A stretch of DNA of 64,000 nucleotides from Neoceratodus forsteri (lineage: Eukaryota > Chordata > Ceratodontiformes > Ceratodontidae): the NCBI GenBank assembly GCA_016271365.2, contig CM057456.1, positions 609,093,501 to 609,157,500 of the forward strand, read 5' to 3'. Of this stretch, positions 43,860 through 55,059 are shown piece by piece. The position numbers and the translations under genes are program-made. How positions within the stretch are numbered: position 1 is the stretch's first letter; each line of letters begins with the position of its first letter. Under the pieces are notes generated by a model. The model was not told where the DNA came from, did not search any database, and worked only from the letters and a program-made list of their open reading frames with translations.

Positions 43860-45545
43860 TGCAGCATAGGAGTGGCAGTCAAATATTGAACTGATGCCAA
43901 CCCACCCCCACCCTGCAGAGAGTGAGAGGCATTAGGGTGTCCCTTTGGGTGTTTGTTAGTGCAGTGCGGTAAAACATGCTGGGCAGAATGTGAAAAATGA
44001 CAGCTGCACAGCTCATAAGGAGGTGTAATAAAATGCAGTGCTGAAAATGTGGCATACAAATATAAGGAATTTGCGGAGTTGCTAGGGTGCATGGGAAATA
44101 TGCAAGGCACACTTGCAGCACTGCCAGTTTATGGGCGTTCGTCACCAAATTTTCAACATAGGCATTTTAGCACCTCTGCTCATGTACAGTGTCACTGTCA
44201 TTTCCTCAAAGTGTCCCAAGAAGTGATTTCGCACAGCGACCACTCTATTCTGCGCCGGAAGTGTGGAAACACATTTTGGTCAGGATATGTGAAGTGACAG
44301 CTGTACTGTTCATTAAGAGGTGTGGAAAAATGGCAATGGTGAAAATCCAGAGTGAAAATATCACAAATGCACAACGGTACGAGCGTGCGTACTATCTGCC
44401 AACGCATGCTCATAACACAGTCAATTTATGGAGTATCAGCTCCAAATTTTCAACATAGGCATTCTAGGAGCTCTGCTCATAAACTGTGTCACTGTCATTT
44501 TCATAATCTGGCCCAAACACTGATTGCCCACAGCGACTGCGCTATTGTGCGCCGGAAGTGTGGAAACACATTTCGGGCAGGATGTGGAAAATGACAGCTG
44601 TGCTGTTCACAAGGAGGTGCACAAAAATGCCAATGCTGAAAATCCGGCATTAAAATATTGCGAATGCGCGAAGGTACGAGCCTGCGTAGGAACTGCGCAA
44701 CGCACGCTCGTAAAACAGGCATTTGTTGGATTTTTTCCACCAAATTTGGAACATAGGCTTTTTGAGAGGCCACCTCATGAACACTGGCACTGTCATTTCA
44801 TTCATGGGTCCCAAAAGGTGATTTCGCGCAGTGTCTGCGAAATCACCTTTCGAGGCCGATTGACACCATGACAGTGATAGAATTCATGAGGAGGGGCCCC
44901 AAAAACCCCATGTTGAAAATTTGGTGCCAAAATTCCAAGAAATGCCTGAGATATGCAGCAAAGTTGAAAAAACCCTATCCATTGCATTATACAGCTTACC
45001 GGCATTTCCTCAGTTCGCGGTCGGCTTTGAAGAGTGCAGACGTGTTCCCGGTCCACGGAAGATTGTCGCGCTGGAGTCCGGAGGTAAGTACGGGGTGGGG
45101 GGTGAGGGAGGCAGGTGTGTGCAGGTGGGTGCAGGTGGGGGAGGGGCATCTAGACTACGAGGGACGGTTTCGTTTCAGGGGAAAAAAGAAAACCGTCAGG
45201 GGAGAGTTTTGTGTTACAGGGAATTTGGCACGCTGGGTGGGCTCTCAGCGTGCCACCTAAGTGGGTTTTTGGGGGTGTCAGTAGCCGACAGGGGGACTGG
45301 GCACCCTCGTGAGCACACAACACGGGGGGGAATGCTGATGGGGATTGGGCACCCCCGCTGGCAAACAAAGAAAGTGGGGGAGGAGCGCGAGCCGAGGGGG
45401 ATTGGGCACCCCCTTGGCATTCAACAGTTGGAAGGGTCATGCCGACGGGGAGAGGGCTCCCCCGATGGCACACAAACATGGGGAGGGTGGCCAACAAGGG
45501 ATTGGGCACCTGACGCCGGCAAGCGTGAGGTGGCCGCCCGCCGCC
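43860..45545 (-). mobile_element. Large foldback transposon, copy 2 (inverted)
   Basis: Right to left it shows GC-rich GATTGGGCACCCCC repeats (45290-45520), GGAGGTAAGTACGGGG with CGTGGACC-type sequence and TCTTTGAAGAGTGCAGA (45010-45090), and then the tandem hairpins (44926-43860). That is the same module order as copy 1 read backwards (23160-24488). The minus-strand words TGCACTCTTCAAAGCC, ACTTACCTC and GGACC are shared. No termini were identified. ORFs up to 212 codons here are not conserved in copies 1 and 3. Confidence 0.65.
44145..44926. repeat. Three tandem long hairpins plus a half, copy 2
   Basis: Starts CCAAATTTTCAACAT at 44145 and 44442, and CCAAATTTGGAACAT at 44739, give an exact 297-bp period. 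Each unit pairs with GAAAAT(C/T)(C/T)GG-type ends and contains GCTCAT and AGTGTCACTGTCATTT against AATGACAG and TGTTCA. A preceding right half-hairpin lies at 43960-44055. GCGCCGGAAGTGTGGAAACACATTT is shared between units at 44253 and 44551. Confidence 0.85.
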
Positions 45546-46120
45546 GACCATGGTCATAATGGCAGCGAAGTGGCAAGCAAAGGACTCACATGCGTATGAC
45601 GAGCTTTTGCTCTCGGATTGCAGCAGACCTTTGCTTAGATGTGCTCGTCCCATTATGAATGCAAGGTGTGGCGCTGGCATGCAGGGTGATTGGGGAATGA
45701 GGGACACACCTACTGATGCGTGCCCTGCATTCGCCCAACAGCAGCTGTGCCCCCAAAACCCATACTAGCGCAAGATGTTTCTTGCGCATGCACGCAAGAC
45801 AACATAACAAGCATGAGTAAGCTGTCTAGCTAGGTTCAAGTAATCTGAGTCAGGTGAGAGCAATAAAATATGCCACATGGACCAGCTATAGTTGAGTAAC
45901 TGAAAGCTAGCATTATGAGCTCTGAATAGCAGTATGCTAGGAGCCTAGAAAAGCCCCTCAAAAAGGAAGGAAGCATACACAACCGAAGACAAAATACAAA
46001 CCAAAGCAGGAAAACAAACACAGAAGCCCTGCAGAGACAAGCAAGGGGTTGGGGGGGGGCTCCAACCAGGAAGGCCCAACCAGCTCAGGGAACAAACCAG
46101 CAGAGAATTCAGCTGCAAAG
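45546..46120. other. Unassigned internal DNA of the split-repeat element
   Basis: No motif was seen. It includes GCGCAAGATGTTTCTTGCGC, a short perfect hairpin near 45770-45790. Confidence 0.35.
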
Positions 46121-46154
46121 ACAAAATGCTTCACAGTGAGGCTGAGAGGAACTG

Positions 46155-46162
46155 CTTATATA
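46155..46162 (-). promoter_or_regulatory. TATA-box-like site in repeat B'
   Basis: The minus strand reads CTGAACTATATAAGCAG within B', at the position expected for a promoter at the 5' end of the split-repeat element. The same site exists in copy B (41961-41970). Function is inferred from sequence only. Confidence 0.45.
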
Positions 46163-46223
46163 GTTCAGGAAGTGGGAGTGGCTGGCTGCTTGGTCACCGA
46201 ACTACAGGCAAAGCCTTTCAATT

Positions 46224-46890
46224 GTTCTTGTTGTCTCAGTCCCCTCTTTCCATGAGATGCCCATCCATAAACTTTTGCTTCCTTTCTCTATTCCCATCTT
46301 TGTTGCTGGTGTTTACTGCTACTCTGGTTCATCCTCTGCTTTAGTTACTGAGCTTCTTTGTTCTAACTGTTCTGACTCCTTGAGTGGTGAGCTACTTATA
46401 CGTGATGATTTTTAAATTAAATTGGCTCTCCTCTAATGCAAATAAATTCTCACAAAATGTAAAGTCACTGCAGCTGACCCAATTAATTTCTGAACACACG
46501 CGATTAAATTTTAAATCCTTAAATTCTGTTAGACTGGGTCCTCTCCTCTTATCCACACCGTGTAGTGGATGCAGGTAAACCTCCTGATACCCTCAGTGAT
46601 CATCATACGATCTACTGTGTGCGTAAGCTACATCACCCTAAAGTCCCCCCCCCCAAAATTCACTTATCTTAGGTCTTTTAAATTACTTGACTTAGCCTCT
46701 CTCCAATCTGATCTTTGGTCAACTGATTTGTCCCCATCTCTGCACTCAATAATATAACTTCTGCCCTGCATTATTTTCAGTCTAAATTTTTGGCTGTATG
46801 GGATCGTCATGCAACCCTGCGTAAAACAAGAGTGTGTGGTTCACATCTTCCCTGGATATCAGCTGAAGTACTTACTTGCCTTCCCTCACA
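46224..46890 (+). pseudogene. Rex/Jockey-like LINE endonuclease C-terminus and linker
   Basis: Continues 41068-41682 across the insertion. Blocks are FVAGVYCYSGSS (the VYRPP-type strand, decayed), THAIKF-like EHTRLNFKSLNS, PSVIIIRSTVCV (the SDHH box, decayed), FTYLRSFKLLDLASLQSDLW, and KFLAVWDRHATLRKTRV followed by PWISAEVL. These lead to the linker before the RT, which is absent here. It ends at the CR1 tail at 46892. Confidence 0.75.
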
Positions 46891-47297
46891 TAAAGAAACA
46901 TAGACAATGATGGCAGAAAAAGACCAATGGTCCATCCAGTCTGCCCATGGATTGCCAGGTACCTAGTTTCTATCCGAGGACCTATTCTCTTCCTTTAGCT
47001 CATCCTCCCCCACCCCACACACATACTGCAGAACTTTCTGTTATTTCTCTCACTCTGCCCACCCATGTTTAAAGCCTTCCACAGCTGTGGCACCCACTAC
47101 TTCGACAGGCAGACTGTTACATGGCTCTGCCACTCTTTCCGTAAACTAATACTTCCTCATGTCCTTCTTGAACTTCCCCCCTTTTAGTTTCCATTTGTGC
47201 CCTCGTGTCAATAAGCTACTAAAATGGTCCTTACTGTACTTGTCACCTAAGTGTTACGTGTCCTGTTCATGTACTTTTTGTATGTGACAGAGTACTA

Positions 47298-47594
47298 CTA
47301 AAGCACTACATTCCCTACTTTCCTTCTCTCCCTGTCCTTCCTGAACAGGGTAATGTCCCAGTTATGGTTTTCAGTGCACCATGACTCAGTAATGGCCATA
47401 ATATCCAGGTTGGACTCTGCCATGATGGCCTCTAGGTCTGCAATCTTATTTCCTAAACTTCTAGCATTCACACACATGGCTTTCCAGATTTTGTTTCCAC
47501 TCTGCATGTTACCCCCTTGCTTCATTTTTGCCCTCCCTCTTTCCCCCCCTCTCTTTTCATTGGTCCCATTCCCATTCCCCTTTGCGTCTCCCAC
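47298..47594 (-). pseudogene. CR1 endonuclease N-terminus
   Basis: KAMCVNARSLGNKIADLEAI and LDIMAITESWCTENHNWDI show the APE Asn and Glu active-site strands. A basic, low-complexity stretch precedes them. The frame is open for 98 codons and ends where the internal deletion joins it to the 3' UTR. Confidence 0.85.
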
Positions 47595-47639
47595 CCTGCT
47601 TCCTTTCTTAATTTACACCCTGGGGGATCCCTCTCCCCT

Positions 47640-48430
47640 CTGGTTCTCCCTACTCTCTACTTCATTCTGTGGGGGGGAGGCAGTTTCCACCTCCCCGATT
47701 CTTTCCACCACCCCCCTTGGCTGGTGTAAATGTTCACCAATGTAACATTTAAACCATCTGCTGAGTACTGCAGTTCCCCTTCCAGATGGATACAGGCCAT
47801 CACCCCTGTGTAGGACCTTATCCTCTCAGGTGGGTCCCCAGTCCCCAATGTAGCCGAACCCCTCCTCTCTGCATCATTTCTTCAGCAAAGAGCTGAAACT
47901 CCAGGTGTGGAGATCCCTCTCTTCCCCCTTGCCATTGACAGGCAGCCCTTCAGCAAATGCCACTGATCACATTACTTGCCTATGACTGCTTCCCAGCTCC
48001 CTAAACTCTCCCATGCACTATCCCGGCCCTGTCCTTAGCCAGGTCATTAGTCCCAGGTGGACAATGATATCCAGCTTTCCCTCCCATCCTGCTGCCCTAG
48101 CGATCCACAGGATCCACTTCCATCCCACCAGGCCATGGCGCTGTGTAGGCACCTAACCTGCCCCACTTCCTATTCCCAAATCTATCTCCCTCACAATCAA
48201 GTCCCCCATCAGAAGTTGCTTCCTTCTCCTCTGGGCTCCTCTACCACCCTCCTTGGGGTCTCCACTATGGAGGCTCCCCAAGTCCTTCCTGGCCACTTCC
48301 ACAGGTGCCTCCTCCCAGCAGTTCCACCAAGCCAGAGCAAGGTAGGAATTTTGTAGTAGTACCAGTTGAGGAAAGTTCCTCTGTCCCACCACCCTCATTC
48401 TTCCAGAGTCCACCACAGTTCAGCCGTTCC
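47640..48430 (-). pseudogene. CR1 ORF1 with SGNH/GDSL-esterase-like domain
   Basis: The minus strand shows a charged helix (EYLRGCREEEERLNC), then MGDLIVREIDLG (block I, GDS-like but with Leu in place of Ser), LDIIVHLGLMTW (the HVGTND-type block), MGEFRELGSS, GYIGDWGPT and LHRGDGLYPSGRGTAVL (the DGLH block with His replaced by Tyr). This order matches the esterase ORF1 known in some CR1 LINEs, proposed to bind or modify lipids. Both catalytic Ser and His are lost, and stops are present. Confidence 0.75.
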
Positions 48431-48464
48431 TCCTCCTCCCGGCATCCTCTGAGGTACTCCCCCC

Positions 48465-49790
48465 ACTCTCCAAGGCCCTAGAGAGGATCGTGACTAATCA
48501 ACTTGTGGAGTACCTCCACCACCATCAACTACTGTGTCCTGAACAGCACAGATTCAGGGGTGGCCATAGCACCATCATGGCCTTGCTAGAATTTACAGGA
48601 TACATCCACCACGTGTTAGACCAAGGCCTCCTGGTAGGAGCCACATTCATTGACTTATCAAAGGCATTTGATATGGTGCTTCATGGGCTCCTCCTCAAAC
48701 AACTGGCTGACATTGGGCTCTCCTCTGAAACTCTGGGCTGGTTCACTAGCTACCTGAGCAACCACTGTCAGCAGGTTAGGACCGGGGATGTGATCTCTGA
48801 CAGCAGATCTGTCAGATCTGGTGTACCGCAAGGATCCATATTAGGACCACTGCTGTTCAGCTTATTCTTAAATAACCTCCCGACCTCTAGCCCATGTCAA
48901 ATGCTCCTTTATGCAGATGATGTGGTTTTATTCACCAGCAGTCAATACCCTGAACATCTGCAGGTGGATCTACAAAGTGGCTTTGCATCCATGGAGCAGT
49001 GATTTAAGGACCATAAACTGGTCTTGAATTATAAAAAGACCAAGATCATGATGTTCTCCACCCCACAAAGCAAACACAGAGCCTTCCCACTTGCAATTAT
49101 GAATGTTGGGGGTGCCAGTCTCGAACTTGTTCGGCACTTCAAATACCTAGGCATCACTATCGATTCCACCCTATCATATGCCAAGCCCATCGACATTACT
49201 GCAAGGGCCATCAATATCAGAATCAGGATCCTGTATCAGCCAGGCACTGTCTCTCACATGAAGTACTGAGCACTGCCATCAATAGCTCAATCGTCTCACT
49301 CATCGATTATGGGCTGGTGATCTACAGATCTGCAACAGACACAGCCCTCCACCACATCTCAACCGCAATGAATAAAGCCTGCCGTCTCCTCACAGGTGTT
49401 GCTAGACTCATGCACACCTGTGTTCTCTATACCATGGCTGGCTGGCTACAGCTCTGTGGAAGAATCAGGTACCAAACCTGCCTCCTTGCTAAAAAAGCCT
49501 CCGTAAACCTTCTACCACCAGGAATACGGAACCTACTAAGCCCTTCCTGGAGCACAAAACAAACCAGAAGTGCTGCCTTTCAGGTATTCCCTGTGCCAAG
49601 GTGCTGCACTACCTTGGCTCAGTGGGATTTCTCATACCAGGCCCTCCTCTAGACAAATGTGTTACCGCAGGACATCTGTGATGCAGCAACGATTGGCTCT
49701 TTTAAACAGAAACTGCACCAACACCTTCTCACCACAGGTACCTGTGCCTGCCCCCACTAAATCCCGCCTCAAGTCAGTAATCCCATTGCT
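48465..49790 (+). pseudogene. LINE reverse transcriptase, nearly complete
   Basis: The main frame 48490-49002 shows NQLVEYLHHHQLLCPEQHRF, VGATFIDLSKAFDMVLH (motif A), VRSGVPQGSILGPLLFSLFL (motif B) and QMLLYADDVVLFTSS (motif C, YADD intact). After one stop, the next frame has LNYKKTKIMMFS and FKYLGITIDSTLSY. Later frames hold DYGLVIYRSA-like and AALPWLSG remnants. Motifs A-C are all intact, so this is a relatively young but now broken copy. I place it in the CR1/Rex1/Daphne range without finer resolution. Confidence 0.85.
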
Positions 49791-50249
49791 ATAGTCAGCA
49801 CTTACCCTCTAGCACTTCTTAACCCTGTCACTGTTCCACTGGGTAGCCCCAACCTTGCACTTCACAGACCCACCGTCCTCTTTCATAACGTTGCCATGCA
49901 CCCCATCTCTCTTCCTTACCCCTACCCCTCCACCTCCTACTCCCATCCCTTCTTCTTACCATTACCTCTTCATCTTCTCCCCCTTTCTCCTCCCTCTGTC
50001 TCCTCTACTGATTTTTGTCTCTCCTTGATGTGGACATACATTGTACAATACCTCAGCATAGTGTAACCATGAACTTTATCTGTACTGTTGTATCGTAACA
50101 TGTGTTTGTATATTTGCTACCAAACCACTCTGTATTTGAATGTTTATGTATCACTCTTTACTTGTTAACTGATGTGGAACCAATTAACAAGCATCCGCTC
50201 ACTAGTGCTATCCAAGATTTCAAAATAAATTAAAAAAATTTTAAAAAAT
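48465..50249 (+). mobile_element. Jockey-superfamily LINE, 5'-truncated, inserted in CR1 ORF1
   Basis: It starts at the RT and ends with AAAATAAATTAAAAAAATTTTAAAAAA. The CR1 ORF1 N-terminus on the opposite strand resumes just beyond it at 50250, so the LINE separates two parts of one CR1 ORF1. No target duplication is obvious. Confidence 0.7.
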
Positions 50250-50446
50250 AGTGGTGACAGACTAGGTGACCCCTGAGTGTAGGAAGAGGTCCCCTGAATC
50301 CTAACCAACTCTGTCTGGAGTCTAGTGACCTCCTTCCTCAATCCAGTGAGATGTGTGCAGATAGAGTAGCACTGCCACCTCAAGTAGGTCTCTCTGAAAA
50401 CTGCCACCCCACAGCCACTGCACTGTACCATACCCAGCCTTTCCAA
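50250..50446 (-). pseudogene. CR1 ORF1 N-terminal zinc-binding segment
   Basis: The minus strand has VQCSGCGVAVF, then CYSICTHLTGLRKEVTRLQTEL. A CxxC pair followed by a second Cys pair and a leucine-rich coiled coil is how CR1 ORF1 proteins begin. It belongs to the CR1 whose esterase part is at 47640-48430. Confidence 0.6.
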
Positions 50447-51172
50447 TTCATACTCTCTCTCTGTGTCATGTGGAAAAACTTATGTATCCTTACCCCTGAT
50501 TGGGTGTTTCTAGTTTTCCCCTTTTGTTGTTTCTTATGCCCCTTTGTATAGCTACCCTAGATAGGGTGTTGCCTCTTTACTCAGTTTTGGCCTGCATTTA
50601 ACTTCCTGTCCTTTCCAGCAGTGAATGTTACACAGTAGTAAACAGATAGCTTATCTGAGTCGATCAGCAGAGTCTCCCGCTTCCTGCTTCTTCCTGTGGA
50701 TGCCTGCAGATGCCTAAGATGCCAATCCTAATGCTGCTCCACTCAAGTGCTGGGACACAAACATGTGTGGGAACATGTTAGGAGTGCCCGCTTTTATACT
50801 CCCTTTGGGACCTTCTGCAGGTGGAACTTCCTGTAGAGGTAAACCTACTTTACATGTCCTCCCAGTCACATGATCCCCCTCTGTTGCTCTCTGCCCTGAC
50901 TTGGAGAGGGATCATGCCAAGGAACTGCTGTGATGGAAAAATAACAGTTATACCCACAGGTTAGTGTTCAAACAACCCGAGCATGCGTGCGTCTCTAGAG
51001 AGGAGAGAGGAATCACAAAGTAGAGGATTATGTTACAGTCCTGGTAAAAAAAACACAGGGTCAAACAACTTAATTGTCAGACTAAAGCAGCAGTACACGT
51101 TAGCCAGAAAAATCTGGCATCAACAGTTGCATTTACTCAAATTATGCCAACTGTTTCTTATTGACCAGTCAT
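50447..51172. other. Unannotated stretch, possibly the CR1 5' UTR
   Basis: No coding motif was seen. It lies upstream of a minus-strand CR1 ORF1 start, so the part near 50450 may be its leader. Confidence 0.3.
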
Positions 51173-51414
51173 AGTGGTACTATTAAAAGAGAACTCTGCA
51201 GAATGAATAACTGTGGCTCCAAAGAAAATCAGAGTCTTCTTGATTCCAAGACCTGCCCTGCTGCCAATATACCAATCATGACAGATGTCATTTTTGAATG
51301 TCTTTTGTGATTGGCAGAGCAGCAGCAGGACACACCTAAGTACCAGGAAGTCTCCAGTTTTCTTCAAATTAACTGTCATTCATACTTTATTAAAAATAAG
51401 GTTCTATAACACCA
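51173..51414. mobile_element. Degenerate hairpin MITE, ~240 bp
   Basis: The arms pair imperfectly: AGTGGTACTATT with AACACCACT at the edges, AGAATGAATAACTG with AACTGTCATTCAT, and CTGCTGCCAATATACCAATCA with GTGATTGGCAGAGCAGCAG near the loop GACAGATGTCATT. No ORF of note. Confidence 0.6.
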
Positions 51415-51729
51415 CTGCTTATTGCTTGCTCTGGCATCATGACCTGACTTGTCTTATACATTTTGAATCTATATGCCACAGTTGCCACCAGTCTAGATCC
51501 ACTTTCTCCTCCCATTTTCTTATTGTATTGCCCCTCCCATGGGAAGGCCCAGTGACTAGTGCACATGCTGCCACCACCACCAGAGAACAGCGTTAGTCAG
51601 TGGAGAAGAAGGAGAGGGGTGCCAGTTGTTTGGTGGTGTCCTAGGAGGGCAGATGCTGTGCCATCACTCAAACATCAGCAGTGAGGTTTTTCCCCTGATG
51701 CACCACTCCTGCCTCCCCTGACATTCACT

Positions 51730-51880
51730 TAAGCAATAATGCACGACAGGGTGTGGGTTGTGCTGGGATAACCTCATGCCTGGGTGGTTGGGCACGAGGC
51801 TGCAGGCCGAGTGTGTCCAATGTCCCAGAAGTGAGGTTATCCCAGCACAACCCACACCCTGGAGTACATTATTACTAATA
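51730..51880. mobile_element. Hairpin MITE, near-perfect arms
   Basis: CAGGGTGTGGGTTGTGCTGG then GATAACCTCA (left) pairs with TGAGGTTATC then CCAGCACAACCCACACCCTG (right). The outer AATAATGCAC / GTACATTATT also pair. The loop is ~50 bp. A partial repeat, GTGAGGTTGTGCTGGGATAA followed by CCTCAC, appears at 52005, probably a second truncated copy. Confidence 0.8.
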
Positions 51881-52060
51881 TACAATGGCTCATTGTTATA
51901 CAAAATAAAAACATATTTTTAAAAAATCGAAAGGGTCATCAGTGACATCCAAATGGTCAGCAATGACATCCAAATCATCATCCCAGGCATCAAAAGCAAT
52001 ACAGTGAGGTTGTGCTGGGATAACCTCACTGTGCTAGGGACACACTGACCAATCAGAGTC

Positions 52061-53589
52061 CAGGAAATTTTCTTGCCATTGTATAATAATGGGCTGCCAC
52101 CTTACTGTCCTGGGGTGGCCAGTGTCATGTGGTCACCCATTATCCCTCTGTCACCTTTTATACTGCCATAGAAGGCATGCAGAGAGTGAGACATCCAGCT
52201 ACCTCCCCAGGGTCTGGTGTGTGATGCCTTCATACAGAGCTCCAGACCCCATCTGCTCATGGTTGAGAGTCGGGACCGAGACTCAATCATGGGTCTCCTG
52301 CATGGTGGTGCAGTGCACTATTGGCAGGCATTACTGGGGCAGGCAATGTTATTTTTTTAATAGTAATGCTGCAATCATTACTATAACTAGATGGCAGCAT
52401 TTAGGTAAGTTCAGCTGGTGAGGCCAATTTTTTTTTCAGTTTATATGAACTGCTTGACAACAAATTGGTTAGAAGATGCAAATGAGAACAGAGTGGGAGT
52501 CAGGCAAATATGGGTATGGCTTAAGTAAGGAGAAACAGCTTGCATGTCACATTATGAGCTATACAGAAGATCAAAGTTAAAACATGAGGCAAGGCAGAGA
52601 GGGGTCACACTAATATTGGCGGAATGAAGAAAGACAAAGAGACGCAGGTTAGAAATAGCCAGGAGGCAGACTGAGTTTCATGCTTATATAAAAGGACAAT
52701 CAGTAGGTAAGAAAACCAAATGCAAATCAAATTGAAATTAAATTAATCAAATTAAATAAGATCAGATGGTGAGTAGGCTGAAATGAAACAGAGGGTAGTT
52801 GATTTACATGTGTATACAGAAGACAGACTTTAGGGATACTGAATGATATTCAAGACTGTATCTTGATGACTGGAGTCAGAAGATCAAAGAAGAGTCACTT
52901 ACAGTAAGGTCCATGTAATACTGGCCCCTGATACAAGTACAGGATAAGGTGCAATGCAACAGCCATTCTCTTAGGACGACTATCATAGAAATGGTTCATG
53001 TTTTGTTGAGTTTCACTGGCACAGTTGCCCTGTGAAAAGAGAGAGGGGAATCATCTGCTGAATGCAGAGGTCAGGGGAGGCCTGACTGAGTCTGGAGACA
53101 ACAGCTGTTTGTCGGATAACACTAGAGGATTGTAACACTGAAGAAGGAAGTAAAGAGCGTGAAACCAGCCAGAGAAAGGACTCACTGTGAACTGTGCCAT
53201 CACCCCTGTGCATCAAGGGAGAGCCCCAGTTCTGGGAGAACCATGAGTAAACTCAGGAGTTACCCTGCAACCACCACCTGTGTGTATCATAGTTGGGAAG
53301 CATTTATTTGACTTAGTCATCCGGCCAAGATTTACAAATACCCAACTTGGGTTTTATGAGCATTCAGGTTTGGGGTTTAGCTCTGCAAGGCATTTCCTTT
53401 TGTCTATTGCTCCTCTTGTCCATTGCACCAAAATAGATGTTGCCCTCTCCCTCTTTTCCTCCAATCTCACATTTGCTGGGGACAAGCGTGCCCCCTGTGG
53501 AGATCTCAAGTACATGGGTTCCATCGGCCTTGGGTCCACTCCAAACTCACCTTTCTCCTCAGGGCCCATGACTAAGTTTGGTCCCTTCA
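52061..53589. other. Unannotated stretch
   Basis: I see no gene or clear repeat. The region up to 53270 is purine-rich and low in ORFs. 53280-53589 has ORFs on both strands without motifs. Confidence 0.35.
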
Positions 53590-54633
53590 TAAGTCCTTTG
53601 GTTCCCACAAGGACTGGTTGAGGTATTGTCAACTGCATAATGAATGCAATAAGTCTCTCAGACAGGCAAAAGTCAATTATTTTTGCCTCAAATCTCCAGA
53701 ACAATATTAATTCCCCAAGTAAGTTCCGGAGGGGTATTCACTCCATTTTAAATCCCCACCCCCACATATCCACACCTACACTAAAATTCAGTAACCCTCC
53801 CATGGTCATCTGTGAGCCCTCAGAGGTTGCCTTCATTTTAAACACTCATTTACCTCCTGTGCCCTCCCTACTCCTCCCTCTCCTACTTCCTTATTTACTG
53901 CTACCCCCTGCCCTCCCCTTCTTTGTTTAATTTCTCTCCAGTCTCAGCTCCTGATGTCTTATCTGCTCTTCCTCCTCTTAATCCTTCTAAGGGCCTCAGT
54001 CCTGATGGGTTAGATCCTAAACTTCTTTACTTCTCTACCCTGCCATCACTGGCCCCTTTTTGTGCTGGTAAATCTCTTCTTTTAGCAACGCTTTGTTCCT
54101 GCTTGCTGGAAACAGGCAAGAGTTATTCCCCTCCATAAAGGGGGTGACACCTGTACTCCTGTGACCTACAGTATCACCCTATTTCTCTTCTCTTCTCACC
54201 GGCTAAACTCCAGGAAAAGCTGTTTTTTCTCTCAGCTCTCTGACTTCCTCTCCTTCTTTTCCTTTCTCGCTCTCTCCCTTTCAGTCTGCTTTCAGAAAGC
54301 CCATGCTACAGTCTCTCCCTCCTATGTATTACTGACTTCATCCTGAAGTGAATAGTTAAGAGTCATGTATTAGCCGCCATCTTTATTGGCCTGGCTAAGG
54401 AATTTGATTCTGTTGCCCATCCTCTCCTTGATAGGCTGGGGTGTGCTGAGCTCTCAGCCAAGGCATAGGGCTGGTTTTATTCCTACCTCTCTGATCATAG
54501 CCAATCTGTCCAGGTGGGGGAATTCATGTCAGTTTCCCTTCTCATAACCTCCAGCATACCCTAAGGTTCAGTTCTGGGCCCTATCCTCTTCTCTCTTTTT
54601 CTGAATGACCTCCCCTCAACCCATGTCTCAGCC

Positions 54634-54640
<7 letters not shown>
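53590..54640 (+). pseudogene. LINE linker and RT motifs A-B
   Basis: Readable blocks across frameshifts are NKSLRQAKVNYF, VICEPSEVAFILNTHL, PLNPSKGLSPDGLDPKLL, CWKQARVIPLHKGGDT, SAFRKAHATVSP, AIFIGLAKEFDSVAHPLL (motif A, with a mutated DL) and SSIP*GSVLGPILFSLFLND (motif B). Several stops are present. The layout matches a vertebrate Jockey/Rex-type RT. Confidence 0.75.
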
Positions 54641-54664
<24 letters not shown>

Positions 54665-54683
54665 ATATATACTGTATATAATG
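54635..54683. repeat. (TA)n/(TG)n microsatellite at the left edge of foldback copy 3
   Basis: A TATATA tract with a GTGTGTGT interruption directly precedes the foldback terminus. The LINE reading frame runs into it. Confidence 0.9.
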
Positions 54684-55059
54684 CAGGTGCAGTCACGTCT
54701 GTATATTAGGGTTGAGTAAGCACTTCTATGTTAAACCCAAATATTTGCACCTTAATAACTATGCCCCTGTGGAACTGGTTTACATGGAATTTAAAAAGTA
54801 TAGCCTGAGTGGCAGGATCTCTTGATCCTGCAAATTTCATGTAGATTGGTTCAGTGGGGACAAAGTTACAGAGGTGTAAAAAAACCTAACAGCCACCATT
54901 TTTGAACATTTTAAGATGCTTTTTTGCCACCTGATAAGTAAAAAAATATTATGCTTTGAAAACTGAAACTTTCAGGGTGGGGTGGGGTTTTAAGCTCTAT
55001 TTATTCATCTTTGGGCCAGGGCATCTCTCAAAGGTGCCCACATGACCTATCACTTCTAC

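Larger units (their letters stand above)
41683..46223 (-). mobile_element. 4.5-kb element with split direct repeats (PAT/Ngaro-like layout)
   Basis: Plus-strand order: A (41683-41874), 52-bp spacer, B (41927-42029), A' (42030-42221), internal DNA (42222-46120), B' (46121-46223). A and A' are both 192 bp, and B and B' are both 103 bp. On the minus strand this reads B'-internal-A'-B-A, the split-direct-repeat order A1-ORFs-B1-A2-B2 of PAT/Ngaro elements. The word TTTC(G/A)ATT stands at the left edge, the B/A' junction and the right edge. A TATATAAG box (46162-46155, minus) in B' fits a promoter. No RT or tyrosine recombinase was found, so it is non-autonomous. Foldback copy 2 lies inside it. 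Confidence 0.65.
46892..50446 (-). mobile_element. CR1 LINE with esterase-type ORF1, interrupted
   Basis: On the minus strand: ORF1 N-terminus (50446-50250), a plus-strand LINE insertion (50249-48465), ORF1 coiled-coil and esterase (48430-47640), endonuclease start (47594-47350), and then an internal deletion joining to the 3' UTR and tail (47290-46892). The whole RT is missing. The tail ATGTTTCTTTA is a degenerate CR1 terminus. Confidence 0.7.

Noticed and set aside
44921..45559. 212-codon Gly/Arg-rich ORF and the 185-codon antisense ORF as genes
   Set aside because: They lie in GC-rich minisatellite DNA of foldback copy 2 and are not conserved in copies 1 and 3.
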